Below, one piece after another: positions 1 through 9,137 of a stretch of DNA of 64,000 nt. The DNA is from VAZQ01 sp963712565 (lineage in GTDB: Bacteria; Pseudomonadota; Alphaproteobacteria; Rhizobiales; Xanthobacteraceae). Positions within the stretch are counted from its first letter, which is position 1; every line of letters begins with the position of its first letter. A program made the translations under genes and the position numbers. Below the pieces are notes generated by a model. That model worked only from the letters and a program-made list of their open reading frames with translations. It searched no databases and was not told the DNA's origin. The stretch spans positions 1 through 64,000 of the forward strand of contig CAVQIP010000044.1 in assembly GCA_963712565.1 (NCBI GenBank). Direction: 5' to 3'.

Positions 1-23
1 TGACGCGCGACGGGAGGACAACG

Positions 24-1195
24 ATGCGGTGCAGTCGAGCTGCGTTGACACTGGTGTCGGCGGTCGGCGTCGCTGTCATCGCCGCCATCATTCCGGCGAC
101 GATCGCGCGCGCCGAGAGCGATGCCGAGATCGAGCAGCTGGTCCGGCGGCACGTGCAACCGATGCTGATCGCCGCCGGCGGCATGGCGGTCGCCGTCCAT
201 ATCGACGGCCGCACTCTGTTCTACAACTACGGCATGGCCGACGCCGCGCGCAAGCAGCCGGTCACCTCGGACTCGTTGTTCAACCTGGCCTCGGTCGGCA
301 AGGTGTTCTCCGCGACCCTGTTGGCGCAGGCGGTCAAGCAAGGCGAGGTCGCGCTCGACGATCCCGTCGCCAAATACGTGACCGAGCTCGCACCGCGGCG
401 GCGACATCCGCAAGGTCACGCTCGGGGAGCTCGCGAGCCACACCTCCGGGCTGCACCGCACCCCGCAGCAATACGAGCCGTGGCACCGCGGGCCGTACAC
501 GCTGCCCGACTTCATCCGCTATCTCGATGCCTGGAAGGCGGACGACGCCACCAGCCGGGCAAGCAGGACATCTATTCCAATTCCGGCTTCGTGCTGCTGC
601 CGCTGGCGCTGCAGCGCCGCTTCGACACCCCGTTCGCGAAGCTCCTGGCCGAACGCGTGCTGGCGCCGCTCGGCATGAGCTCGACGGTGATGCCGGTGCC
701 GCGCGGCAACGCGCGCGGGCAGCTCGCGCCGGAGTTTCGCCGCCGCGCGGTGCAGGGCTATTCCGCCGAGGGCCGCGCGGTCGGCGCGCCGGCGACATCC
801 AGGGCACCTTCAACTGGCCCGGCACCGGGCAGATGTTCTCCTCCGCGCGCGACATGGCGGTGTTCCTCGCCGCCAATCTCGGCGCGCTGCCGGACCGGCG
901 CGCGCTGCAGGAGGCGATGGCGTTCGCGCAGCAGGGCGTGTTCACCGTCGGCCCGCGCTTCACCCAGGCGCTCGCCTGGCAGCGCGTGCGCAACGGCGAC
1001 CTCACCATCGTCGACAAGAACGGCGGCCTCGACAACACCTCGACCTATATCGGCATGATTCCGCAGAAGCGCCTCGGCATCGTCCTGCTTTCCAACTGCG
1101 GCAACGAGCCCGCCACCCGCATCGGCCGCCAGATCATGCTCGCGCTGGCGCGCAGCGAAGCCGCCGCGAGCGCGGAAGGTCACGCCGGCAATTGA
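24..1195 (+). pseudogene. Class C beta-lactamase/D,D-peptidase-like serine hydrolase, frameshifted
   Basis: The first frame opens with a signal peptide (hydrophobic about residues 8-29, ending ARA). It continues into a beta-lactamase-family (PF00144) domain with the nucleophile motif SVGK at residues 90-93 and the class C motif YSN near base 580. Three frame changes, near bases 400, 550 and 790, are needed to read the whole domain. Each one restores typical family sequence, for example HTSGLHRTP after the first and FNWPGTGQMFSS after the third, and the last frame ends at 1195. The family contains periplasmic D,D-peptidases, esterases and true beta-lactamases, and the sequence does not say which this is. 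Three indels in one gene could be decay, but other genes here show similar indels, so sequencing error is possible. The start at 24 follows a GGGAGGA ribosome-binding site. Confidence 0.75.
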
Positions 1196-1358
1196 GCGCG
1201 CGTCGGCGCCAGCGATAGTCGCCGACTATCGCCGCGGCGCGCGCTGCGGGCTGAACCTTAGATTTAGCATATTCCAAGGTGCTATCTAGAAGTGTAGCAT
1301 CGCGCTCGGCCTTTTGTCGGCCGCGCGGGCGCTCCGGCCCGCTCATTCGGAGGGCATC

Positions 1359-2346
1359 ATGCCAAGGATTTCCCTGTCGCTCAGCTTCGCTGCAACCTCG
1401 CTCGTCCTTGCGCTGCAAGCCGCGCCGGCTCACGCCCAGGCGTCGCGCACCTGGGTCTCGGGAGTGGGCGACGACGCCAATCCCTGCAGCCGCACCGCGC
1501 CGTGCAAGACCTTTGCCGGCGCCATCTCGAAGACCGCGCTCAACGGCGAGATCAACTGCCTCGATCCCGGCGGCTTCGGCGCCGTCACCATCACCAAGTC
1601 GATCACCATCGACTGCCACGAGGTGTTCGCCTCGATCCTCAACGCCGGCACCAACGGCGTCAACATCCCCTTCGACAGCTTCAACGCCGCCGACGCGCGC
1701 AAGACCGTGCGGTTGCGCAACATCAATTTCAACGGCGTGAACACCGGTATCATCGGCGTCAGGATCACCGGTGGCGCGGTCATCGGCGCCGGCGTGGTCA
1801 TCATCGAGGACTGCCTGATTGACGGAAATTTCGCCGGCGCCGCGCGCGGCATATCCGACGAACGCACCGGCGGCGGCGAGTTGTACGTCGCCAACACGAC
1901 CATGCAGGAATACCGGCGGGAACGGCATCCTCATCGACCCGGGAAACGGCGCGGTCGCGGGACAGAGGATCGACTCCACGTTCGACAACGTGCGCATCAC
2001 GAACTCGGTCTTGGGGCTCGGCATAGCCTCCAACGGCCGCGCGGTGATCAACCGCTCGGTGTTCTCGGGCAATACCAACGCCGGCATCGTCGCCAACGGC
2101 GTGCTGGCGGCGACGGAAGTGAACGTCACCAACAGCGTGAGCAGCAACAACGGCATCGGCGTCCAGAACGGCGGCGGGACCGTGACGATCCGGCTGTCCA
2201 ACAGCGATATCGCGTTCAACGGCACGGGAATCCTCGGCGCCACGCAATCCTTCACCAACAACAGGATCATCGGAAACACCGCGGCGGGCACCGCCCCGAC
2301 CCCGAGTCGGTGTGACCACCAGACCCGGCTCGGGTCAGCAGTTTAG
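1359..2346 (+). pseudogene. Secreted right-handed beta-helix-type protein, frameshifted
   Basis: The start at 1359 follows a CGGAGGG ribosome-binding site and gives a clean signal peptide ending AHAQA. The mature part begins RTWVSGVGDDANPCSR and contains repeated beta-helix rungs rich in N, G, V and I (for example VNTGIIGVRITGG). This pattern is common in pectate-lyase-like, cell-surface or secreted proteins of Bradyrhizobium relatives. The frame breaks near base 1910 and continues as NGILIDPGNGAVAG to the stop at 2346. A second slip near 2305 is possible, because another frame gives a more typical VGVTT...GQQ tail. No catalytic residues are identifiable. The call rests on fold-like repetition and the signal peptide only. 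Confidence 0.65.
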
Positions 2347-2392
2347 GCGCGGCGGGATCCCGCGCGCCGGCATCCGATTATAGAAACTGCCG

Positions 2393-3328
2393 TCACGCGC
2401 GGTTGCGCAGCACCATGCAGGCGCCGCCGGCGCGGCGGATGCTGCCGCACAGGCCCTCGGCGGCTTGCCGCGTGTCGGCGCCGACGCGCACCTGGTAGAA
2501 CGCGTGCGAGCCGCGGCTGCGCAACAGCGTGCTGAGCAGGCTCGGATCGCGCCCGGCGAGAATGTCGGCGTAGCGCTTGGCGATCTCGGCATAAGCCGCG
2601 AGCGCGCGGTCGCGCGAGAAGCCGGCGCTGAGCTGCACGCCCCAGGGACTGCCGGCGGCGAGCGTCACCCGCTCTTCGAGCTGGCGCACGAACGGGTTAG
2701 GCGCGCGGTGCAGGAGCGCGATCAACTGCTTGCAGTCCGCCTTCGGCGCGCGCTCGGGCTCGCGCTTGCCGCCCGCCGCCCAGGTGTCGACCGAGACGCC
2801 GGTGATGGCGAAGACGTAGTTGCGGGTCTCCGCCGGCAGCGGCCGCGCGCCGGAGAGGAACTCGCGCACGCGCTGCGGGCCGGCATTGTAGGCGGCGGCG
2901 GCGAGGCCGAGATTGCCGAACTGGCCGGCGAGCTCGCGCAAGAATTCCGCCGACTTCGGCAGCGCCTGCACCGGGTCGAACGGATCGAGCAGGCCGCGCT
3001 CGGCCGCGGTGCGCGGCATGAACTGGGCGATGCCTTGCGCACGCGCGCCGCTCCTCGTGCGCGGGCCGACGACGCCGGGCTGGAACCGGCTCTCCTGCCA
3101 GATCACCCGCGCGAAGAACTCGAGCGGCAGGGCGTTGGCGCGCGCCGCCAATTCGATCATCAGGCAGACCGAGTCGCCGACATCGGCATTGCCGCGCAGC
3201 GCCGCGGCGCTGTCGGCGGGCGCAGTCGCGTTGTCGTCCGCGGGCGCGGGCGCGGGCGCGGGCTCGGCACGCACGGCGGCGGCCGCCGCCGTCAGCAGCA
3301 TCAGCGCGATGATCGCAATGCGGGCCAT
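2393..3328 (-). CDS. Lytic transglycosylase (SLT domain) with SPOR-like C-terminus
   Basis: Periplasmic muramidase-type enzyme that cleaves the glycan strand of peptidoglycan. A signal peptide (residues 1-21) and an Ala/Pro-rich linker precede an SLT (PF01464) domain. The catalytic Glu79 lies in VIWQESRFQPG, followed by GIAQFMPRTA and AAAYNAGPQRV, the three motifs of family 1 transglycosylases. The last 40 residues (FYQVRVGADT...GGACMVLRN) look like a SPOR-type glycan-binding repeat. The length of 311 residues is normal for the alphaproteobacterial form. The gene stands alone, convergent with the beta-helix gene. Its substrate class is secure from the motifs. Its cellular role (division, secretion-system assembly or turnover) is not shown. 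Confidence 0.9.
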   Translation of the reverse strand: MARIAIIALMLLTAAAAAVRAEPAPAPAPADDNATAPADSAAALRGNADVGDSVCLMIELAARANALPLEFFARVIWQESRFQPGVVGPRTRSGARAQGIAQFMPRTAAERGLLDPFDPVQALPKSAEFLRELAGQFGNLGLAAAAYNAGPQRVREFLSGARPLPAETRNYVFAITGVSVDTWAAGGKREPERAPKADCKQLIALLHRAPNPFVRQLEERVTLAAGSPWGVQLSAGFSRDRALAAYAEIAKRYADILAGRDPSLLSTLLRSRGSHAFYQVRVGADTRQAAEGLCGSIRRAGGACMVLRNRA

Positions 3329-3457
3329 GCGCGGGCAACGACGGTGCTGGCGTTCCGGTTCGCTATAGAATAGCAGCGCAAGCGTGGGAGGCGAAGGTGT
3401 AGCGGTACGACGTAATCACGCGATCATTGCCATAGTCAGTGGACGATCGGCTCCAGC

Positions 3458-3560
3458 GTCCCCTCCCCCGCTTGCGGGGGAGGGACAGGGTGGGGGCACA
3501 TACGAAGGCTCGTGCCCGTCTGCCCCCTCCCCACCCCTCCCCCGCAGGCGGGGGAGGGAG
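3458..3560. repeat. Inverted pair of GC-rich REP-type palindromes
   Basis: Two copies of the palindrome CCTCCCCCGC-nn-GCGGGGGAGG lie in inverted order about 60 bases apart, each with a GGGACAGGGTGGGG-type flank. The same unit recurs at about 5.0, 37.4, 37.6, 41.0, 43.2 and 48.8 kb. No gene is disrupted here. Confidence 0.85.
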
Positions 3561-3676
3561 CACACCGAATTTGCCGACCGTCCCAACCCCATCGGTACAC
3601 GCAGTGGATCGCTCGCGGTTCGTTGCTACACTGATCATGACTTCGCTTCTTCACCTCACATCCCGCAGACAACGCC

Positions 3677-4924
3677 ATGCCCCTTCCCCTCTCAGGCCTC
3701 CTCGTCGTCGCGCTGGAGCAGGCGGTGGCGGCGCCCATGTGCACCTGCCGGCTCGCCGATGCCGGCGCGCGCGTGATCAAGGTCGAGCGGCCCGAGGGCG
3801 ATTTCGCGCGCACCTACGACAAGCTGGCGAAGCCTCATTCTAGCAAAGACGGGCGTAAACGCCCTGATGGCGCCGGCGCGAGCGCGCATGCACGTGCTGG
3901 TGCTCGCAAAGACGGGCGTAAACGCCCTGATGATGGCGGCGAGAGCGCCTATTTCGTCTGGCTCAACCGCGGCAAGGAGTCGGTGGTGCTCGACCTCGCG
4001 CGCGCGGACGACAAGGCGCTGCTCGCCGCCATGCTCGGCAAGGCCGACGTGTTCGTGCAGAACCTGAAACCCGGCGCCGTCGAGAAGCTCGGCTTCCCGC
4101 TCGAGGAGTTGCGGCGCGCGCATCCGCGGCTGGTGATCTGCTCGATCTCCGGCTACGGCGAGGACGGCCCCTACCGCGAGCGCAAGGCCTACGACATGCT
4201 GATCCAGGCGGAGTCGGGGCTCGCCTCCATCACCGGCGGCCCGGAGGCGCCGGCGCGCGTCGGCGTCTCGGTCTGCGACATCGCCGCCGGCATGGACGCC
4301 TACGAGGCGATTCTCGAGGCGTTGATCGCGCGCGAGCGCAGCGGCGACGGCGCGGCGATCTCGATCTCCATGTTCGACGCCATGGCGGACTGGATGGCGG
4401 TGCCGCTGATGCAATACGAGGGCGGCGCGCCGCCGAAGCGCATCGGCCTCGCCCACACCTCGATTGCGCCCTACGGCGCGTTCAAGACCAGGGACGGCGC
4501 CGACATTCTCATTTCGATCCAGAGCGACCGCGAGTGGCGCGTGCTCGCGGAAAAGGTGCTGGGCGATGCGGCGCTCGCCGCCGATCCCGCCTTCGCCACC
4601 AACGTGGCGCGCGTAGCACGCCGCGCCGACACCGACGCCCGCGTCGCCGCGGTGTTCGGCGCGACCGACGAGGCGGCGCTGACGCAAAAGCTCGCCGCCG
4701 CCGGCATCGCCTTTGCCCGCGTCAACGCCACCGCCGATCTTGCCGTGCATCCGCAGCTCCGCCGCATCGAGATCGCCACGCCCTCGGGCACGGTGAGCTA
4801 TCCCGCCCCGGCCGGGCGCTGGGCCGGCGAGCCGCGCCGCTACGGCGCGGTACCCGCGCTCGGCGCCCACAGCGCCGCCATCCGCGCCGAGTTTTTGCCG
4901 CAGGCGAAGCGCGCGGGCGTGTGA
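3677..4924 (+). CDS. CaiB/BaiF family (class III) CoA transferase with an in-frame repeat insertion
   Basis: Family III CoA transferases move CoA between carboxylic acids through an aspartyl-CoA thioester. The N-terminal Rossmann part (LSGLLVVALEQAVAAP...GARVIKVERPEGDF), the VWLNRGKESVVLDL segment and the region around VCDIAAGMDA, where the catalytic Asp is expected, are all present. Length is 415 residues, slightly long for the family. The excess is at residues 53-87, where a palindromic element encodes KDGRKRPD twice, 21 codons apart, just before the conserved GESAYFVW. The reading frame is kept, so the protein may still fold with an extra surface loop. Substrate is unknown. The gene appears monocistronic, with REP palindromes on both sides. 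Confidence 0.88.
   Translation: MPLPLSGLLVVALEQAVAAPMCTCRLADAGARVIKVERPEGDFARTYDKLAKPHSSKDGRKRPDGAGASAHARAGARKDGRKRPDDGGESAYFVWLNRGKESVVLDLARADDKALLAAMLGKADVFVQNLKPGAVEKLGFPLEELRRAHPRLVICSISGYGEDGPYRERKAYDMLIQAESGLASITGGPEAPARVGVSVCDIAAGMDAYEAILEALIARERSGDGAAISISMFDAMADWMAVPLMQYEGGAPPKRIGLAHTSIAPYGAFKTRDGADILISIQSDREWRVLAEKVLGDAALAADPAFATNVARVARRADTDARVAAVFGATDEAALTQKLAAAGIAFARVNATADLAVHPQLRRIEIATPSGTVSYPAPAGRWAGEPRRYGAVPALGAHSAAIRAEFLPQAKRAGV
3843..3932. repeat. Palindromic element inserted in frame inside the CoA-transferase gene
   Basis: A 27-base unit containing the hairpin GGGCGT-AA-ACGCCC occurs twice as a direct repeat, at 3843-3869 and 3906-3932, exactly 63 bases apart. The segment interrupts a conserved protein region without shifting the frame. 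Its AA-loop hairpins resemble one arm (GGGT-AA-ACCC) of the nested elements at 41.0, 43.2 and 48.9 kb. Confidence 0.8.
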
Positions 4925-4964
4925 GCCCGCGTGAATTAAGACAGCTCGAGCGGCGAACTCGGTG

Positions 4965-5070
4965 CGTCCCCTCCCCCGCTTGCGGGGGAGGGCCAGGGTG
5001 GGGGCAGGTATAAAGATTCGCGCGAGACGTTCCCCCTCCCCACCCCTCCCCCGCAAGCGGGGGAGGGAGC
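4965..5070. repeat. Inverted pair of GC-rich REP-type palindromes
   Basis: Same arrangement as the pair before the CoA-transferase gene: CCTCCCCCGC-TT-GCGGGGGAGG, a spacer of about 50 bases, then the inverted copy. It may act as a terminator for the gene upstream. Confidence 0.8.
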
Positions 5071-5169
5071 AGACCGAATGCGTGCATTCGCCGCGCCCCA
5101 CAAACTTCGCCGCTGACCGCGGCCCGCGCCGGGCCATAATGGCGCAGGTGATTCGCGCGGAGCGCGGCC

Positions 5170-5679
5170 ATGGCCCCGATCGCACGCTGTCTCACGCTTC
5201 TCGGCGCGCTGCTCTCCACGCTGCTTTTGGGCGCGGCGAGCGCCGCGGCGCAGACCGCCGCGGCGCAGAGCTGCGACTATGCCGGGCAGAGCTTCAGCGC
5301 CGGCGCGACGCTGTGCGAGTGCCCGAACCTGCGCATCGTGCGCAGCGCCGGCAATGTCGGGCGCGGCGAGATCACCAGCAAGCGCCTCGTCTGCAAGGAC
5401 CAGGCGTGGGTCAACAGCAACACCCTGTGCCTCGTGGCCTACACCACCGCCGACCACGCCGAGGCCGCGTTCCGGAAATTCCAGGCGAGCTATTGTCCGC
5501 GGTTTCCGGTCAACCACGCCGACATCGCCAAGGCCGTGAGCGAAGAGACCGAAAGATTCTTCGCCGCGGCGCCGCGCAGCCAGGCGCTGATCGCGGTGCA
5601 GGCGATCTGCCGCCGCTTCGCCGACCTCTCCACCTCCTGCCAGGCGATGATCGAGCGCCTCTCGGCCAGCGGAAATTAG
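5170..5679 (+). CDS. Small secreted cysteine-rich protein of unknown function
   Basis: 169 residues. A signal peptide runs to about residue 28 (LLLGAASAAAQ), followed by a mature domain with eight cysteines (SCDY, LCEC, VCKD, LCLV, YCPR, ICRR, SCQA), which suggests four disulfides in the periplasm. I do not recognise the family. The protein is mostly polar and helical after residue 95, with no membrane segment. It starts 10 bases after GGAGCGCGG, a weak ribosome-binding site. Codon use matches the core genome. It lies on the same strand as the DUF6159 gene downstream, but a REP unit separates them, so co-transcription is uncertain. Confidence 0.7.
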   Translation: MAPIARCLTLLGALLSTLLLGAASAAAQTAAAQSCDYAGQSFSAGATLCECPNLRIVRSAGNVGRGEITSKRLVCKDQAWVNSNTLCLVAYTTADHAEAAFRKFQASYCPRFPVNHADIAKAVSEETERFFAAAPRSQALIAVQAICRRFADLSTSCQAMIERLSASGN

Positions 5680-5704
5680 CGTGTGACGAGCGGTTGCTGC
5701 CGCA

Positions 5705-5745
5705 CCCCGGCCGTCACTGCCGGGCTTGACCCGGCAATCCATCCC
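5705..5745. repeat. REP-type palindrome (TGCCGGG...CCCGGCA family)
   Basis: The hairpin TGCCGGG-CTTGA-CCCGGCA followed by ATCCATC is a second repeat family of this genome. A relative lies near 20.74 kb and a variant (GGCCGGG...CCCGGCC) near 45.76 kb. Confidence 0.7.
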
Positions 5746-5783
5746 CTTCACAAGAAGCCCCTTTTTTCGCACGGAGGCGGGCG

Positions 5784-6665
5784 ATGACGGCAGGGTTAGC
5801 GCGCGGCTGGGCGATGGCGCGGGCGTGCGCCGCCGTGCTCAAACAGCATCCCAAGCTCGCGCTGCTGCCGGCGGCCTCGGCCGCGATCCTGCTGCTCGTC
5901 GCCGCGCTCGTGCTCGTCTCGCTGCTGCCGCAGTTCGGAGCCTGGCACGCCGCCGCCGGCGCGATCTGGCAGCGCGTCCCGATCGTGTGGCTCTATGTCA
6001 TCGCCAACGGCGCGCTGTTCGTGCTCACGGTGCTCGTCACCACCCTCAACGCGGCACTGCTCCATTGCGCGCTGCGCTGCCACGCCGGGCAAGCGCCCTC
6101 GCTGCGCGCAGGTCTTGCCGCGGCGGCGCGCGCCCTGCCGCAGATCGCGGGCTGGGCGGTGGTGCTCTCCACGATCGGGGCTGCGCTCTACGCCATCGAG
6201 ATCGCGCTGCGCGCCAATCTCGGCGTCGTCGGCGTGGTGATCGGCCGCCTGTTCGACGTCGGCTGGTCGGTGACGACGTTCTTCGTGCTGCCGGTGCTGG
6301 TGGTCGAGCGCGTCGGCCCGGTGACGGCGATCCGCCGCTCGGCGGCGATGGTGAAGCGGCGGTGGGGCGAATCGCTCGCCGGCGAGACCCGCTTCGGGCT
6401 CATCGGCATGCTGTTCATCGCGCAGGCGCTGCTCGTGTTCTTCGCCGGGCTCGCGCTCCTCCTCTCCTCCGGCGCGCACGCCATGGCCGGCCTCGGCCCG
6501 GTGCTGATGGCGCTCGGCGCGGTCTACGGCATCGTCGCGATCGTGCTGCTGCAGGCGCTGAGCGCGATCTTCCAGGCCGGCCTCTACGTCTATGCCAGCA
6601 CCGGCGCGCTGCCGCCCGCGCTCGATCCCGACCACATCGCCGGCGCGTTCCGGCGCAAGGGCTAG
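5784..6665 (+). CDS. DUF6159 family integral membrane protein
   Basis: 293 residues with about six membrane segments. The pattern is that of DUF6159: a start GLARGWAMARACAAVLKQHP, a long hydrophobic helix, then AGWAVVLSTIGAALYAIE, and the conserved loop SVTTFFVLPVLVVERVGP followed by AIRRSAAMVKRRWGE. Function is unknown in the family. Members are predicted inner-membrane proteins without catalytic motifs. The start at 5784 follows an ACGGAGGCGGGCG ribosome-binding site. No operon partner is evident, because the repeat-rich stretch downstream separates it from the island. Confidence 0.8.
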   Translation: MTAGLARGWAMARACAAVLKQHPKLALLPAASAAILLLVAALVLVSLLPQFGAWHAAAGAIWQRVPIVWLYVIANGALFVLTVLVTTLNAALLHCALRCHAGQAPSLRAGLAAAARALPQIAGWAVVLSTIGAALYAIEIALRANLGVVGVVIGRLFDVGWSVTTFFVLPVLVVERVGPVTAIRRSAAMVKRRWGESLAGETRFGLIGMLFIAQALLVFFAGLALLLSSGAHAMAGLGPVLMALGAVYGIVAIVLLQALSAIFQAGLYVYASTGALPPALDPDHIAGAFRRKG

Positions 6666-7450
6666 CCGCGGCCGAGCGGCGCCGATCGCATCATCTGCGG
6701 CCATTGTAAATAACAACGAAAATACAATGGCCCTCCGCGCCACGTGCCTGAGGCACGGCCACTTTCGCCCCGCGGCCCTCGCAAATAACAATGAATAACA
6801 ATGGCGCCGCGCAGCGCGCTTTCGCCTCTCGTGCCCTCTCGCCTCTCGTGCCCTCTCCCCTCCGGGGGAGAGGGCTCAATGCTGTGCCCACGAATTCGAA
6901 TGGGTGAGGGGGCCTTCCTACAAACACCCCCTCACCCCTCCTTTTCCGCTGACGCATCGAGTCGCCCTCTCCCCCAGAGGGGCGAGGGCACGATAACAAC
7001 GGCCGCGCGCGCGGCCTCAGCGCACAGGGCGGGCCGTTGGCGTACCTTCATCTCACGATGTCAAACAGCGCACGTTTCTTCATTCCCGCGGCGCGTTCTT
7101 GCGCCCTGGTTGTCTCTTTTCTTTCACACCCGACCCGAAATCGAGGGGCGGGCGGAGCGCCGGGAGGCGCACAGTTTACGTTGTCGCGCGGGTGAGGCGC
7201 GACGCGCGTCCGGCGGGACGCGCTCGCCTCGCGGCGCTCCACCGTGGCGGTTTCGGCCGGTGTCCGCGCTTCCAGCTCCAGCATTACCGCCGGATCCGGT
7301 GAGCGAGCGACCTCGCAGCCAGAAGTGCCTGGCCGGTAAGGTCCCGGACCTCCCGAGCCCGCGGTTACGAGCCGCAGCCGCGGGACGCCACTCCCCGCTC
7401 CGCCTTCAGGATCGTCTCTAGAAGACGCCCCTCGATGAGCGGGAATGCGA
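6666..7450. other. Gene-poor stretch with repeats and strong hairpins
   Basis: No convincing gene is visible. Bases 6832-6995 hold an inverted pair of CTCTCCC...GGGGAGAG-type palindromes. Bases 7185-7245 form a nested cruciform: the arm GAGGCG with CGCCTC encloses CGCGTCC-GGC-GGGACGCG. Bases 7358-7384 form another hairpin, CCCGCGG with CCGCGGG. The sequence from 7130 to 7440 is GC-rich and structured but lacks a sustained codon pattern on either strand. It may be a structured RNA, a repeat unit or an old boundary of the island to the right. Confidence 0.5.
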
Positions 7451-7897
7451 ATCTATCTAGCATAACCACGTTATGTAGTCAATAGGCGTAGTCATAATGT
7501 AGTCGTCCTGGCCCCGACAACGAGGCCCTCTCCGCACTTTTTGCCTAAACGTCGCGACACCTGGACCAGTTGCATATTCTGCGACGACCGCGTCCGCTAC
7601 GAACTCTTTAGAGGGCGGCTGTCCGATCCTGCGTTTCAAGCAAGCGAGCTGAATCTCAGCGAATTCATCAAGGCCCGCGCAAACACGAAGCCACACCTTG
7701 CTGAGCTAATGTAAGCAAGCAGGGTTACCACTCAATTCCGAAGGATTCGCTCGAACCACATGATCCCTGCCTCACCGTCCTTTCGCGCAATCGCATCAAC
7801 CATTCGACTGTGGCGAATTGCGTTTCCAAGTTCTGCCGCCCGAGAAGCACGACGTGGAAACGTCTTCGTTTTCTGACTGGCCTGGCATCGCCGCGGG
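7451..7897. other. Left edge of the island: two weak gene remnants
   Basis: On the plus strand an open frame without a start codon (7466-7714) ends with protein-like sequence containing a CIFC pair and NLSEFIKARANTKPHLAELM. On the minus strand the last part of a frame ending at 7732 reads AELGNAIRHSRMVDAIARKD, reminiscent of the end of a FadR-type regulator. The minus-strand frame 7457-7696 is also open. None can be assigned, and they probably mark decayed genes at the island border. Base composition falls here from the very GC-rich core to a mixed composition. Confidence 0.3.
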
Positions 7898-9100
7898 TTA
7901 TGCCTCCAGTCTTCCCGCCGGGATCGATCCATCGATCTCACCCGACAACCGAATCTCGCGCAGTCGGCGAACGTGGTCAATCAACGTGCTGGCTGCGTGT
8001 TCAATCTCATCCAATGTATTGAACCTGCCGATTCCTATTCTGATTGAGGCGTGGGCCAACTCTTCCTCAACACCGCAAGCGCGGAGGACGTAGGACGGCT
8101 CAATCGATGCAGACTTACACGCCGATCCAGAGCTTATAGCGATGTCCTCCTTGGCCGACATCATCAGTGCCTCAGACTCAATGCCGGCGAATGAGACATT
8201 CAGATTTCCTGGCAGGCGATGGTCCAACGAGCCATTCAGCGTAATGCCGTCAAGCGCATCCCACAGTCGCTTTCGGAGCAACTCTCGAAGATCTAGGATA
8301 CGTTGCGCTTCTCGCGCCATTTCCTTGTCGGCGAGCTCACACGCTTTGCCAAATCCAACGATCAATGGCACCGGAAGTGTTCCAGAGCGCATTCCGCGCT
8401 CATGGCCCCCGCCGAACAAGATTGGGGAGAGACGAACGCGAGGTCTACTGCGAACAAAAAGCGCGCCGATGCCCTTGGGCCCATACATTTTGTGGGCGGA
8501 GATAGAGACCAGATCTGCGCGTGCCGAGTTGACGTCGAACGGAACTTTGCCAACGCCTTGCACTGCGTCGATGTGGAAGAGAATACCTCGGCTCTTCACT
8601 AACTCACCAATCTCACGAACCGGCTGGACAACGCCGATCTCATTGTTGGCGAGCATGATTGAGACTAGGATCGTATTTGGCGAAAGGGCATTTTCAAGTT
8701 TGGCGAGATCGATGCGCCCGTCACCATTGACAGGCAAATATGTTAGAATAAAGCCGTGTTTTTCGAGGTAGTCGCACGTGTCGAGCACGGATTTGTGCTC
8801 AGTCCGCGATGTAACGATATGATTACCCCGATGGCGAAGGGAGTCGGCGACCCCTCGGATGGCAAGATTGTTCGCTTCCGTAGCCCCAGAGGTCCACACG
8901 ATCTCTTTCGCCATCGCTCCGATCAATCGGGCAACCTGTTCTCGTGCGTCTTCGACCGCCCTCTCAGCATCCCACCCGAACGCGTGGGTACGAGACGCAG
9001 CGTTGCCAAATTTCTGCGTGAAATACGGCAACATCGCATCGAGGACACCCGGATCGAGTTGAGTCGTCGACTGATTGTCCAGATAAATCGGAGTCTTCAC
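7898..9100 (-). CDS. Cysteine desulfurase, IscS/DndA type
   Basis: PLP-dependent enzyme that removes sulfur from cysteine and carries it as a persulfide. Key residues are visible: the N-terminal YLDNQSTTQLDP, PLP-contact motif SGATEANNLAI, His104 in the TEHKS segment, the Schiff-base Lys204 in SISAHKMYGPKG, and the persulfide Cys328 in SSGSACKSAS. The last motif is that of group I (IscS/NifS/DndA) enzymes. Length of 400 residues is typical. It lies 37 bases after a beta-CASP nuclease-like gene on the same strand, away from any isc or suf gene, so a role in Fe-S assembly is unlikely. Sulfur donation to nucleic-acid modification (as DndA does in phosphorothioation) or to tRNA thiolation are options. 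No dndBCDE genes are in the window. Base composition is lower in GC than in the core. Confidence 0.88.
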   Translation of the reverse strand: MKTPIYLDNQSTTQLDPGVLDAMLPYFTQKFGNAASRTHAFGWDAERAVEDAREQVARLIGAMAKEIVWTSGATEANNLAIRGVADSLRHRGNHIVTSRTEHKSVLDTCDYLEKHGFILTYLPVNGDGRIDLAKLENALSPNTILVSIMLANNEIGVVQPVREIGELVKSRGILFHIDAVQGVGKVPFDVNSARADLVSISAHKMYGPKGIGALFVRSRPRVRLSPILFGGGHERGMRSGTLPVPLIVGFGKACELADKEMAREAQRILDLRELLRKRLWDALDGITLNGSLDHRLPGNLNVSFAGIESEALMMSAKEDIAISSGSACKSASIEPSYVLRACGVEEELAHASIRIGIGRFNTLDEIEHAASTLIDHVRRLREIRLSGEIDGSIPAGRLEA

Positions 9101-9137
9101 GTTCTTCTAACCAGGTTTCTCTCTGATAGAGGTTGGA

